Of a DNA stretch of 64,000 nucleotides, positions 1 to 6,851 are shown piece after piece. Positions within the stretch are counted from its first letter, which is position 1, and the number at the start of each line of letters is the position of its first letter. A program made the position numbers and the translations under genes. The DNA is from Prevotella sp. (GTDB taxonomy: Bacteria; Bacteroidota; Bacteroidia; Bacteroidales; Bacteroidaceae): positions 1-64,000 of the forward strand of contig JAFZRU010000055.1 of NCBI GenBank assembly GCA_017619755.1, in the 5' to 3' direction. The notes below the pieces were generated by a model. It was not told the origin of the DNA. It did not search any database and was given only the letters and a program-made list of their open reading frames with translations.

Positions 1-391
1 CGTTTACTTGGCGAGCCAAAAGGATGTGCTCACGAGTCTGAGGCATCGGGCCGTCAGTAGCGGCAACCACCAGGATGGCACCGTCCATCTGGGCAGCACC
101 AGTAACCATGTTCTTCACATAGTCAGCGTGACCCGGGCAGTCCACGTGAGCATAGTGACGCTTCTCAGTCTCATACTCCACGTGAGCAGTATTGATAGTA
201 ATACCACGCTCTTTCTCTTCGGGAGCGTTGTCAATCTGGTCGAAGGACTTCACCTTGTCCTTGTTGGCCTCGATCTTCTCTGCAAGCACCTTAGTGATGG
301 CGGCGGTCAAGGTCGTCTTACCATGGTCCACGTGACCAATGGTACCAATGTTAACGTGCGGTTTAGTACGCACAAAACTTTCTTTAGCCAT
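1..391 (-). CDS. tuf: Elongation factor Tu, N-terminal part (cut by window edge)
   Basis: This is the first ~130 residues of EF-Tu, the GTPase that delivers aminoacyl-tRNA to the ribosome; the rest lies off the left edge. The reading frame opens at the ATG at 391 with [14 protein letters not shown]. It carries the G1 loop GHVDHGKTT (about residues 19-27), the switch I segment [13 protein letters not shown] and the G3 motif DCPGHADYV, all canonical. It is the last gene of a minus-strand run behind four tRNA genes, with only 60 bases between tRNA-Thr(GGT) and the start codon. Co-transcription with the tRNAs, as in the tRNA-tufB operon of E. coli, is the likely arrangement. Confidence 0.97.
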   Translation of the reverse strand, partial: MAKESFVRTKPHVNIGTIGHVDHGKTTLTAAITKVLAEKIEANKDKVKSFDQIDNAPEEKERGITINTAHVEYETEKRHYAHVDCPGHADYVKNMVTGAAQMDGAILVVAATDGPMPQTREHILLARQVN

Positions 392-451
392 TGCTTATTT
401 TTGTTATAATTTAAATGAAGAATCGTGATTTCTGCTTCTCACACAACTTTG

Positions 452-523
452 AGCTGTTACCGAGAGTTGAACTCGGGACCTCTTCCTTACCAAGGAAGCG
501 CTCTACCACTGAGCTATAACAGC
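452..523 (-). tRNA. tRNA-Thr (anticodon GGT)
   Basis: On the minus strand this folds as a full cloverleaf: acceptor arms GCTGTTA and TAACAGC, a D arm with the usual TAGCTCAGTGG start, an anticodon stem CTTCC/GGAAG around the loop TTGGTAA (anticodon GGT), and a T loop GTTCAACTC. The 3' CCA is not encoded, so it must be added after transcription. It is the last tRNA before tuf. Confidence 0.95.
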
Positions 524-530
524 GACATAG

Positions 531-603
531 AGCGGAAAACGGGACTCAAACCCGCGACCCCCAGCTTGGAAGGCTAGTGCTCTATCAACTGAGCTATTTC
601 CGC
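531..603 (-). tRNA. tRNA-Gly (anticodon TCC)
   Basis: The minus-strand cloverleaf has acceptor arms GCGGAAA and TTTCCGC, a D arm, an anticodon loop CTTCCAA (anticodon TCC) in a stem CTAGC/GCTGG with one G-T pair, and a T arm GCGGGTTTGAGTCCCGT. No CCA is encoded. It lies 7 bases upstream of tRNA-Thr(GGT) in transcription order, close enough that the tRNAs are surely cut from one precursor. Confidence 0.95.
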
Positions 604-617
604 ATAATGTCTTTTCG

Positions 618-700
618 TGGGTGCTGATGGATTCGAACCACCGAAGTCGAAAGACAGCAGATTTACAGTCTGCCCCATTTGGCCACTCTGGAAAACACCC
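618..700 (-). tRNA. tRNA-Tyr (anticodon GTA)
   Basis: This is an 83-base class II tRNA with acceptor arms GGGTGTT and AGCACCC, an anticodon loop CTGTAAA (anticodon GTA) and a long variable arm, as expected for tyrosine tRNA. A is the discriminator base and CCA is not encoded. It is second in the four-tRNA cluster. Confidence 0.95.
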
Positions 701-713
701 TTGTGCCTGCTTG

Positions 714-787
714 AGCCTCTTGTCGGATTCGAACCAACGACCCCGAGATTACAAATCACGTGCTCTGGCCAACTGAGCTAAAGAGGC
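714..787 (-). tRNA. tRNA-Thr (anticodon TGT)
   Basis: This is the first tRNA of the cluster on the minus strand, with acceptor arms GCCTCTT and AAGAGGC and an anticodon loop TTTGTAA (anticodon TGT). The anticodon stem CGTGA/TCTCG has a T-T opposition at its middle pair; everything else pairs normally and the T arm is standard. CCA is not encoded. Together with tRNA-Thr(GGT) it gives two threonine isoacceptors in one transcript with Tyr and Gly, matching the thrU-tyrU-glyT-thrT-tufB order known from E. coli. Confidence 0.94.
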
Positions 788-791
788 ATAC

Positions 792-846
792 CTTTGCAGC
801 CGCAGGACGTGCTCCGTGAGGGACAAGTCGTAAAACGGCTGCAAAG
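792..846 (-). repeat. Inverted repeat in the tRNA-tuf operon leader
   Basis: The 11-mer CTTTGCAGCCG at 792-802 is matched by its exact inverse CGGCTGCAAAG at 836-846. The upstream arm overlaps the -7 promoter box, so a transcript starting near 835 would contain only part of the arm facing the first tRNA. It may mark a protein-binding site or a 5' processing hairpin; neither is shown. Confidence 0.5.
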
Positions 847-873
847 ATAGGTATAATTTTCCAACCGACAAAA
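842..873 (-). promoter_or_regulatory. Promoter of the tRNA-tuf operon
   Basis: Read on the minus strand there is TTTTG (873-869), exactly 19 bases, then TATCTTTG (849-842). This fits the Bacteroidota consensus TTTG-N19-TAnnTTTG. It sits between hpf and the first tRNA and points toward the tRNAs, so the tRNA-tuf unit can be transcribed independently of rpsU-xerC-hpf. Confidence 0.8.
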
Positions 874-889
874 TTTTTTCGGCCTTTTT

Positions 890-1189
890 TTATCTGTTGC
901 GCAGTTTTTCCTTGAATTTCGTCAGCTGCACCTTCATGGAATCGACACACTGGTCAACTCCCTCCTCAAAGGAGTCGCATGTCTTCTCTACGAAGAGCGT
1001 CTGCCCCGGAACGGCCACAGTAAGGCTAGTGACCTTGTTGAGGGCAGTGGCAGGCTTGACCACTTTCAGTTGCACCTCTACTTTCTGTATGTCTTCAAAT
1101 GACTTTTGTAATTTCTCGGCCTTCTTCTGGATGAACAACTCGAGTTTCTCTGTTGCGTCGAAATGAATCGCTTGAATTTTGATTTCCAT
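890..1189 (-). CDS. hpf: Ribosome hibernation promoting factor (short HPF/RaiA family)
   Basis: This 99-residue protein belongs to the sigma-54 modulation / S30EA ribosomal family, which binds the 30S subunit and silences ribosomes in stationary phase. It starts with the family-typical MEIKIQAIHFDAT, continues with a central helix KKAEKLQKSF and a VxLKV strand, and ends with a basic helix. It has the length of short HPF and lacks the C-terminal dimerisation domain of the long form. It follows xerC by 21 bases in the same direction, so rpsU, xerC and hpf form one translation-linked group. Confidence 0.9.
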   Translation of the reverse strand: MEIKIQAIHFDATEKLELFIQKKAEKLQKSFEDIQKVEVQLKVVKPATALNKVTSLTVAVPGQTLFVEKTCDSFEEGVDQCVDSMKVQLTKFKEKLRNR

Positions 1190-1210
1190 AGTTACTCCTG
1201 GTTTTAAGGG

Positions 1211-2089
1211 TTAAGCCCGTGGATGGGCACTGTTATATATTCGCTTGAGCTGCTCAAACGTGGCATGTGTATATACCTCCGTCGTGGTGAGGCTCTCATG
1301 CCCCAGCAGCTTTTTCACACTTTCCAAACCAGCGCCATGGTTGAGCATGGCGGTGGCAAAGGTATGCCTGAGCACGTGTGGCGTCCGTTGGCGGAGGGTG
1401 GTCGCCCCATTGAGCGACTTCTCCACCTCATACCTCACCTGGTTGCGGTTCATGCGCTCCCCCTTCGTGGTGACGAAGAGAGCCTCGCACTGACGCGCCA
1501 CCTCGGCGTCACGGCATCCCATGTATTGTAGCAACTCCTCCCTCAGTTCGCGGCCGAAGGGGATGACACGCTGCTTGTCCCTCTTGCCCGTCACGCGAAG
1601 CTCACAAGCCTCCATGTCAATGTCACCATCGTCGAGAGCCATCAGTTCGGAGAGACGCATACCGGTGGAGTAGAACATTAATAATAATGTACGCGCACGT
1701 ACCTCTTTAAATTGTTCTCCCTCCGTTTCCTTTGAGAGGGCGGCATCCATCTCCTGTTCCCTGACGAACTTGGGTAGCGGACGGCTTTTCTTCGGCCCTT
1801 TCACAGCGTGAGCCGGGTCGGTTTTGGCGAGCCCGGTGCGCATGGCGTATCTATAGAACGTCCTCACGGCGCTTAGCCTGCGGTTGACAGACGTGGCGGA
1901 GTTGCCTTTGTCCATCATGTGCTCCATCCACCCCCTGACGACATCGGCATCCACAACATCCCACTCCAATCCCTCATCAAGGCTCTTGAAATATGCCTGG
2001 AAATCCTCCAGGTCTTTTCCATAGCCTTCCACGGTGAGCTCGGAGTAGTTGCGCTCGTAACGCAGGTAGTTGAGGAAGCCCTCTATCAT
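1211..2089 (-). CDS. xerC: Tyrosine recombinase XerC
   Basis: This 292-residue tyrosine site-specific recombinase has an N-terminal SAM-like core-binding domain (about residues 1-85) and a C-terminal catalytic domain. The catalytic set is complete: R145 in STGMRLSEL, K169, H238 and R241 in HVLRHTF, H264 in LLGHES and the nucleophile Y273 in EVYTH. Length and motifs fit XerC/XerD, which resolve chromosome dimers. A lone copy between rpsU and hpf, with no adjacent mobile genes, argues for the housekeeping recombinase rather than an integrase. Whether it is XerC or XerD is not settled by sequence alone; the genomic position favours XerC. Confidence 0.9.
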   Translation of the reverse strand: MIEGFLNYLRYERNYSELTVEGYGKDLEDFQAYFKSLDEGLEWDVVDADVVRGWMEHMMDKGNSATSVNRRLSAVRTFYRYAMRTGLAKTDPAHAVKGPKKSRPLPKFVREQEMDAALSKETEGEQFKEVRARTLLLMFYSTGMRLSELMALDDGDIDMEACELRVTGKRDKQRVIPFGRELREELLQYMGCRDAEVARQCEALFVTTKGERMNRNQVRYEVEKSLNGATTLRQRTPHVLRHTFATAMLNHGAGLESVKKLLGHESLTTTEVYTHATFEQLKRIYNSAHPRA

Positions 2090-2169
2090 GACGTTTGTGG
2101 TTTGAAGGATGATTTCGGCAACGAATTTACGGAATAAAATTCAAACCACCAAATTTCCGGGGAGTTTTT

Positions 2170-2361
2170 TTATTCCTCGGCTTGTCTCAGTTTTTGTACA
2201 TAGATGGCCTTCTCCATCTTGAGGCGCTTCAAGACAGAGGGTTTGGTGAACTGCTGGCGTGCGCGCAACTCCTTCACCACTCCTGTTTTCTCGAATTTTC
2301 TTTTGAATTTCTTCAACGCTCTCTCGATGTTCTCGCCATCTTTTACGGGTACAATAATCAT
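2170..2361 (-). CDS. rpsU: 30S ribosomal protein S21
   Basis: This 63-residue basic protein begins MIIVPVKDGENIERALKKF and continues with the KRKFEKTGVVKELR segment typical of bS21. S21 takes part in 30S function and mRNA binding. It is the first gene of the minus-strand group rpsU-xerC-hpf, behind a recognisable promoter. An 80-base gap separates it from xerC. Confidence 0.95.
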   Translation of the reverse strand: MIIVPVKDGENIERALKKFKRKFEKTGVVKELRARQQFTKPSVLKRLKMEKAIYVQKLRQAEE

Positions 2362-2406
2362 GCCTTTGTTTTTAATTTTTTAATGTTAAACTTGTGGTAA
2401 AAAGTA

Positions 2407-2460
2407 GTCTTTTTTAAAGACGTGGGTGCAAAATTACATCTTATTTTGCTATTTACCAAA
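2407..2460 (-). promoter_or_regulatory. Promoter and 5' hairpin of rpsU
   Basis: On the minus strand TTTG (2460-2457), a 20-base spacer and TAATTTTG (2436-2429) form a Bacteroidota promoter upstream of rpsU. Just downstream, 2407-2421 reads GTCTTTTTTAAAGAC, a 6-bp stem with a 3-base loop that would lie at or near the 5' end of the mRNA. The promoter call is good; a regulatory role for the hairpin is only a possibility. Confidence 0.65.
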
Positions 2461-2585
2461 TTATTAAGTCTTCTTTTTTCTTTTTGGCCTCATTTTTCCT
2501 CTTTCACAGGGTTTTTCCATACTCCCAACCACCGATTTCGGCCTTGGGGAAAGCAATAAATGGAGATCTTTCACGTTATAAAGTC

Positions 2586-3224
2586 ATGCATTTCTACCAA
2601 GACCCGGAGTTTGTAGGAACCGTTCAACAAACCATAGAGTTTGTCGGCACTTTTGCCTTTGCCATTTCCGGCATCCGCCATGCGGCGGCGTGCCGCTTCG
2701 ACTGGTTTGGAGGCTTCGTGTGCGGCGTGGCGGTAGCCATCGGAGGCGGCACGCTGCGCGATATGATGCTGGGTGTCACTCCCTTCTGGATGCTGTCGCC
2801 GTTCTACCTCCTCTGCACCGCCTTGGCGCAGGTTTTCGTCATCGTCTTCGCCAAATGGCTCAAGCGGCTCGACAACGCATGGTTTGTCTTCGACACCCTC
2901 GGACTGGCACTGTTCACCATCGCTGGCTTGCAGAAGACGCTTGACTGCGGGCATCCCATGTGGGTGGCCATCATCATGGGATGCATCACCGGAAGTGCGG
3001 GAGGGGTGGTGCGCGACATCTTCCTCAACCGCAAACCGCTCATTTTCCAAAAGGAAATCTACGCCATGGCGAGCATCGCCGGAGGTGTGGCTTATTGGCT
3101 CATGCTGAAGACAGACATCAACGTGGGCCTGACCTCCTTTGTCACTTTCTTGCTCATCTGCACCATCCGCTTCCTCGCCATGAAATACCATATCTCCCTG
3201 CCGAGACTCCACGCAGAGGAGTGA
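2586..3224 (+). CDS. TRIC-family (UPF0126) membrane protein
   Basis: This is a 212-residue integral membrane protein with about seven hydrophobic segments in two related halves, each holding a glycine-rich turn followed by R-D: GGGTLRDMM in the first half and GSAGGVVRDIF in the second. That is the signature of the UPF0126/TRIC family, whose characterised bacterial members form trimeric cation channels. I start it at the ATG at 2586 (MHFYQDPEF), because the in-frame extension back to 2484 has no hydrophobic or family-like character and overlaps the promoter region of rpsU. The transported ion cannot be read from the sequence. No operon partner is visible. Confidence 0.85.
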   Translation: MHFYQDPEFVGTVQQTIEFVGTFAFAISGIRHAAACRFDWFGGFVCGVAVAIGGGTLRDMMLGVTPFWMLSPFYLLCTALAQVFVIVFAKWLKRLDNAWFVFDTLGLALFTIAGLQKTLDCGHPMWVAIIMGCITGSAGGVVRDIFLNRKPLIFQKEIYAMASIAGGVAYWLMLKTDINVGLTSFVTFLLICTIRFLAMKYHISLPRLHAEE

Positions 3225-3280
3225 GCAAGTTACCTCTCATCAATAGTAAAATAATAGGCAACTCAGAAAATAAGAAATGA

Positions 3281-3413
3281 AAAAGAAAACAAACTTTCCT
3301 TTTTCATTTCACTCGTTTTTTCGTAACTTTGGCTGCGCCGAAGTTACTGCCACTCGAAAATGAAAAGAAAACAAACTTTCCTTTTTCATTTCACTCGTTT
3401 TTTCGTAACTTTG
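3281..3413 (+). promoter_or_regulatory. Tandemly duplicated promoter element upstream of the DUF1846 gene
   Basis: A 51-base block is repeated exactly at 3281-3331 and 3363-3413. Each copy holds an A/T palindrome (AATGAAAA facing TTTTTCATT), then CACTCG, then the -7 box TAACTTTG (3324-3331 and 3406-3413). The -33 region is T-rich but lacks a clean TTTG. Between the copies lies a stem-loop at 3323-3347: GTAACTTTGGC, loop TGC, GCCGAAGTTAC, with one G-T pair. The second copy is 22 bases upstream of the next start codon and is the likely active promoter. The same architecture recurs near 24.2 and 32.2 kb. Confidence 0.65.
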
Positions 3414-3435
3414 CACGCGAAAAAACAAAAGCGAA

Positions 3436-4914
3436 ATGTTAAAAATAGGTTTTGACAACGACAAGTATGTAAGGATTCAGTCCGAGCACATCAGAGAGCG
3501 CATCTCGCAATTTGGCGGGAAACTATATATGGAACTGGGTGGCAAACTATTCGACGACCACCATGCTTCGCGCGTGCTTCCAGGCTTCAAGCCCGACAGC
3601 AAGTTGTGCATGTTGCAGCAGTTGAGCGACAACATCGAGATTGTCATCGTCATCAGTGCGGAGGACATCGAGGCCAACAAGACACGAGCCGACTTAGGCA
3701 TCACCTACGACGAGGACGTGCTACGGCTTCGCGAGGCCTTCATGGGGCGCGGTTTCATGGTGGGCTCCGTGGTCATCACCCACTACTCCGGGCAACGTGC
3801 CGCCGACACCTTCCGCGAGCGGCTACAGCGGATGGGCATCAAAACCTACATCCACTACCTCATCGAAGGGTATCCCCACAACGTGGCCCTCATCGCCTCT
3901 GACGAGGGCTTCGGAAAGAACGACTTCGTGGAGACCGAGCGGCCATTGGTAGTCGTCACGGCACCGGGGCCCGGCAGCGGCAAGATGGCTGTATGCCTCA
4001 GCCAACTCTACGGCGAGAACAAGCGCGGCGTGCATGCCGGCTATGCCAAGTTCGAGACGTTCCCCGTATGGAGCCTCCCGCTGAAACACCCCGTCAACAT
4101 CGCCTACGAAGCGGCAACGGCCGACCTCAACGACGTGAACATGATCGACCCCTTCCACCTCGATGCATACGGGAAGGTGGCGGTCAACTACAACCGCGAC
4201 ATAGAAATCTTCCCCGTGCTCAACGCGCTCTTCGAGGGCATTTATGAAGAAAACCCCTATAAGTCGCCCACCGACATGGGCGTCAACATGGTGGGCTTCT
4301 GCATCAGCGACGACGAAGTGTGCCGCAAAGCCTCCGAGGCAGAAATCATCCGACGCTACTACGCCGCCACCAACAAGTTGGCCGATGGTGCCTGCAACGA
4401 CAGCGAAGTACATAAGATACAGATGCTCTTCAACCAGATGAAAATCACCACTGCCAACCGACGCACCACCGTGGCGGCCAATGAGCGGAGGCAACGCAGT
4501 GGACACACCTCGGCAGCCATCGAACTGACCGACGGCACCATCATCACCTCGCAGTCGAGCCCACTGTTAGGGTGCTGCGCCGCCCTGCTACTCAACGTCA
4601 CCAAGCACTTGGCCGGCATCGACCACGACGTGAAACTCATCCCTCAGAGCATGATCGAACCCATACAAAAAACCAAAATCGAATACTTGGGCGGGCACAA
4701 CCCACGCCTGCACACCGACGAGGTGCTTGTGGCACTCTCCGTCCTCTCACCTCACGACAGCAACTGCCGCCGCGCATTAGAGAGCCTACCGCAACTTCGT
4801 GGGGCTCAGATACATTGCACCGTGATGCTGAGCGAAATCGACCGCAAGATTCTGAAAAAGCTCGGATGCGACCTCACTTGCGACCCGGTGAGGAAAAAGC
4901 CCCTTCCCAGCTGA
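3436..4914 (+). CDS. DUF1846 / UPF0371 family protein
   Basis: This 492-residue protein is of the conserved DUF1846 (UPF0371) family, whose cellular role is not established. It starts MLKIGFDNDKYVRIQSEHI and is full length for the family. Residues 178-185 read GPGSGKMA, resembling a nucleotide-binding loop, inside the stretch VVVTAPGPGSGKMAV. No signal peptide or membrane segment is seen, so it should be cytosolic. It is transcribed alone from the duplicated promoter element just upstream. Its last 41 bases overlap, tail to tail, the 3' end of the radical SAM gene on the other strand. Confidence 0.85.
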   Translation: MLKIGFDNDKYVRIQSEHIRERISQFGGKLYMELGGKLFDDHHASRVLPGFKPDSKLCMLQQLSDNIEIVIVISAEDIEANKTRADLGITYDEDVLRLREAFMGRGFMVGSVVITHYSGQRAADTFRERLQRMGIKTYIHYLIEGYPHNVALIASDEGFGKNDFVETERPLVVVTAPGPGSGKMAVCLSQLYGENKRGVHAGYAKFETFPVWSLPLKHPVNIAYEAATADLNDVNMIDPFHLDAYGKVAVNYNRDIEIFPVLNALFEGIYEENPYKSPTDMGVNMVGFCISDDEVCRKASEAEIIRRYYAATNKLADGACNDSEVHKIQMLFNQMKITTANRRTTVAANERRQRSGHTSAAIELTDGTIITSQSSPLLGCCAALLLNVTKHLAGIDHDVKLIPQSMIEPIQKTKIEYLGGHNPRLHTDEVLVALSVLSPHDSNCRRALESLPQLRGAQIHCTVMLSEIDRKILKKLGCDLTCDPVRKKPLPS

Positions 4915-5827
4915 CGCCGGCCAGTTTTCCCTGCCACAAGCCATGGCTCTCCATATACTCTTCCAAGCGGCGGAGGAACTCGCTGCTCTTCACTCCCCAT
5001 CCCGGTGCCACGACCATTTTAGGCGGTGAGACATTGACGAAACGCTCCAAGAGCATACTGGCCGGCAACCGAGAGATGTATTCTGCCAACAGGGCGATGT
5101 AGCCGTCCACCGAATACACGGGGAAAGGTTCCTTCTCATACATGCCCGCAAGACGCGTGCCGCGAAGCACCTGCAAATGGTGGATTTTCAACACATGCAA
5201 GGGCAGTGCCCCCACCACCGTCGCCTGACGAAGGCTCTCCCGCGCATCCTCTCCGGGGAGGCCGAGGATGACGTGCCCCCCTGTGAAAATACCTCTCGCC
5301 GCCGTCAACTCGATGGCCTTCCGGCTGCATGCAAAGTCATGCCCGCGATGGATGGCGCGCAAGGTATGGTCGTTGACGCCCTCCACCCCATATTCCACTA
5401 TGACGAACACCTGACGGCTCAGCCGCTCAAGGTAGTCGAGCACGGCATCGCTCACGCAATCGGGGCGCGTGCCTACTACTATCCCCACCACATCCTCCAC
5501 CGCCAAGGCTTCCTCGTACCTCCTGCGAAGTGTCTCAACATCGGCGTAAGTGTTGCTGAAAGCCTGGAAATAAGCGAGATACCTCATATCAGGGTATTTC
5601 CGTCCAAAGAACGCCTTCCCGTCGGCCAACTGCTGACGGATGCTCTTTCCAGGGTCGCAATAGGAAGGGTTGAAGGCCCGATTGTCACAAAAGATACAAC
5701 CATCCCAACCCTTTGTGCCATCACGATTGGGACAGGTGAAGCCGGCATCGAGCATCACCTTCTGCACACGGAAAGGAAACCGCTTCCGCAGCCAGTTTCC
5801 ATAGTCGTTGTATCTTTTCTCATTCAC
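4874..5827 (-). CDS. TIGR01212-type (YhcC-like) radical SAM protein
   Basis: This 317-residue radical SAM protein belongs to the YhcC/TIGR01212 family, which is of unknown substrate. The iron-sulfur ligands follow the family's CX11CXXC spacing: C32, C44 and C47 in the segment beginning FTCPNRDGTKG. Other family hallmarks are AYFQAFSNTY, VGTRPDC and GLPGE. The frame stays open far upstream, but that part lies antisense to porP. I choose the GTG at 5827, followed by NEKRYNDYGNWLRKRF, which is where the family normally begins. A -7 box ends only 9 bases upstream, so the mRNA would have almost no leader. Confidence 0.85.
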   Translation of the reverse strand: MNEKRYNDYGNWLRKRFPFRVQKVMLDAGFTCPNRDGTKGWDGCIFCDNRAFNPSYCDPGKSIRQQLADGKAFFGRKYPDMRYLAYFQAFSNTYADVETLRRRYEEALAVEDVVGIVVGTRPDCVSDAVLDYLERLSRQVFVIVEYGVEGVNDHTLRAIHRGHDFACSRKAIELTAARGIFTGGHVILGLPGEDARESLRQATVVGALPLHVLKIHHLQVLRGTRLAGMYEKEPFPVYSVDGYIALLAEYISRLPASMLLERFVNVSPPKMVVAPGWGVKSSEFLRRLEEYMESHGLWQGKLAGVSWEGAFSSPGRK

Positions 5828-5836
5828 TTTCAACTG

Positions 5837-5844
5837 CAAAGATA
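5837..5844 (-). promoter_or_regulatory. -7 box of the radical SAM gene
   Basis: The minus strand reads TATCTTTG, a perfect TAnnTTTG box. No good TTTG lies at the right distance upstream, so only half the promoter is recognised. Transcription starting 5-8 bases downstream would give a leader of a few bases or none before the GTG at 5827. Confidence 0.5.
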
Positions 5845-5908
5845 CGAAAAACGAGGGTATTTCTTGTGAGGCAAAACAATAAATCGTGCAATATCGCGTT
5901 AATATCAC

Positions 5909-6847
5909 GTGTTTAGACAAAAAATCACCATCCTCCTGATGTTGGCGCTTGCCCCTCTGATGGCAAAAGCCCAATACGATGTGCCCTTTAGCCACTATTG
6001 GGCCATGGAGCCGTATTTCAACCCCGGTTCCGTGGGCAAGGAGGCCAAACTGAACTTGGCTGCCGCATACGCCATGAGCCTCGTGGGGTTCGAGAACAAC
6101 CCCAAGACGATGTTCATCAGCGGCGACCTGCCTTTCTTCTTCGCCAACAGCTACCACGGCGCCGGCCTCCAACTTATGAGCGACCAAATCGGACTATTCA
6201 CCCACCAACGCCTCTCCGGGCAATACGCACACAAGCGGAAATTCTTAGGCGGCACACTCAGCATTGGTGTGCAAGCCGGCATGCTAATGGAGAAATTCGA
6301 CGGCAGCAAGGTTGACCTCGACAAGACCGACGACGACGCTTTCTCCACCTCCGAACAGAACGGCCAGACAATCGACATTGGCGCCGGCCTCTACTATACA
6401 CACGGCCCCTGGTACGTCGGGCTCTCCGCCCAGCACCTCACCTCCCCCACCATCGACTTGGGCGAAACCAATGAATTGAAAGTAGATGCCACTTATTATT
6501 TGACTGGAGGATACAATATAAAGCTAAGAAATCCGTTTCTTACTATACACCCCACCATGCTCGTGCGCTATGACGGCGTGGAGTACAGGGGTGACATCAC
6601 CGCCAGGCTCGACTACCACAACGAGAGGAGGCATCTCTATCTCGGAGCGGGGTACAGTCCCGGCACCTCCATCACCGCGTTCGTCGGCGGCAGTTTCCAA
6701 GGCATCCAAGTGGGGTACAGCTATGAGTTCTACACCTCGGGCATCAGTATGGGAAACGGCAGCCATGAATTGTTTGTCAACTACCAGACAGACATCAACT
6801 TGACAAAAAAAGGAAAGAACAAGCACAAAAGCGTGAGAATATTATAA
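5909..6847 (+). CDS. porP: PorP/SprF family type IX secretion outer membrane protein
   Basis: This is a 312-residue outer membrane beta-barrel protein of the PorP/SprF family, a component of the type IX secretion system. The GTG at 5909 gives a clear signal peptide ending LAPLMAKAQ, then the family-typical opening YDVPFSHYWAMEPYFNPGSVGK. Alternating aromatic strands run to the C terminus, including YLGAGYSPG and IQVGYSYEFY. It is the first gene of a run with gldK 4 bases downstream. In this system PorP interacts with the GldK-GldN ring at the outer membrane, which agrees with its position. No convincing promoter is seen in the 81 bases shared with the divergent radical SAM gene. Confidence 0.9.
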   Translation: MFRQKITILLMLALAPLMAKAQYDVPFSHYWAMEPYFNPGSVGKEAKLNLAAAYAMSLVGFENNPKTMFISGDLPFFFANSYHGAGLQLMSDQIGLFTHQRLSGQYAHKRKFLGGTLSIGVQAGMLMEKFDGSKVDLDKTDDDAFSTSEQNGQTIDIGAGLYYTHGPWYVGLSAQHLTSPTIDLGETNELKVDATYYLTGGYNIKLRNPFLTIHPTMLVRYDGVEYRGDITARLDYHNERRHLYLGAGYSPGTSITAFVGGSFQGIQVGYSYEFYTSGISMGNGSHELFVNYQTDINLTKKGKNKHKSVRIL

Positions 6848-6851
6848 CGAT

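Noticed and set aside
1211..2089. XerC as part of an integrative element
   Set aside because: The gene is framed by rpsU and hpf with no attachment repeats or mobile genes; the neighbourhood is the ordinary one for this group.
3281..3413. Possible CRISPR or insertion-sequence ends
   Set aside because: Only two direct copies, no spacers of equal size, no transposase or cas gene; they fit a duplicated promoter better.
5828..6187. N-terminal extension of the radical SAM frame by 120 codons
   Set aside because: The extension is antisense to the porP signal region and has no family similarity; the -7 box and family start point to the GTG at 5827.
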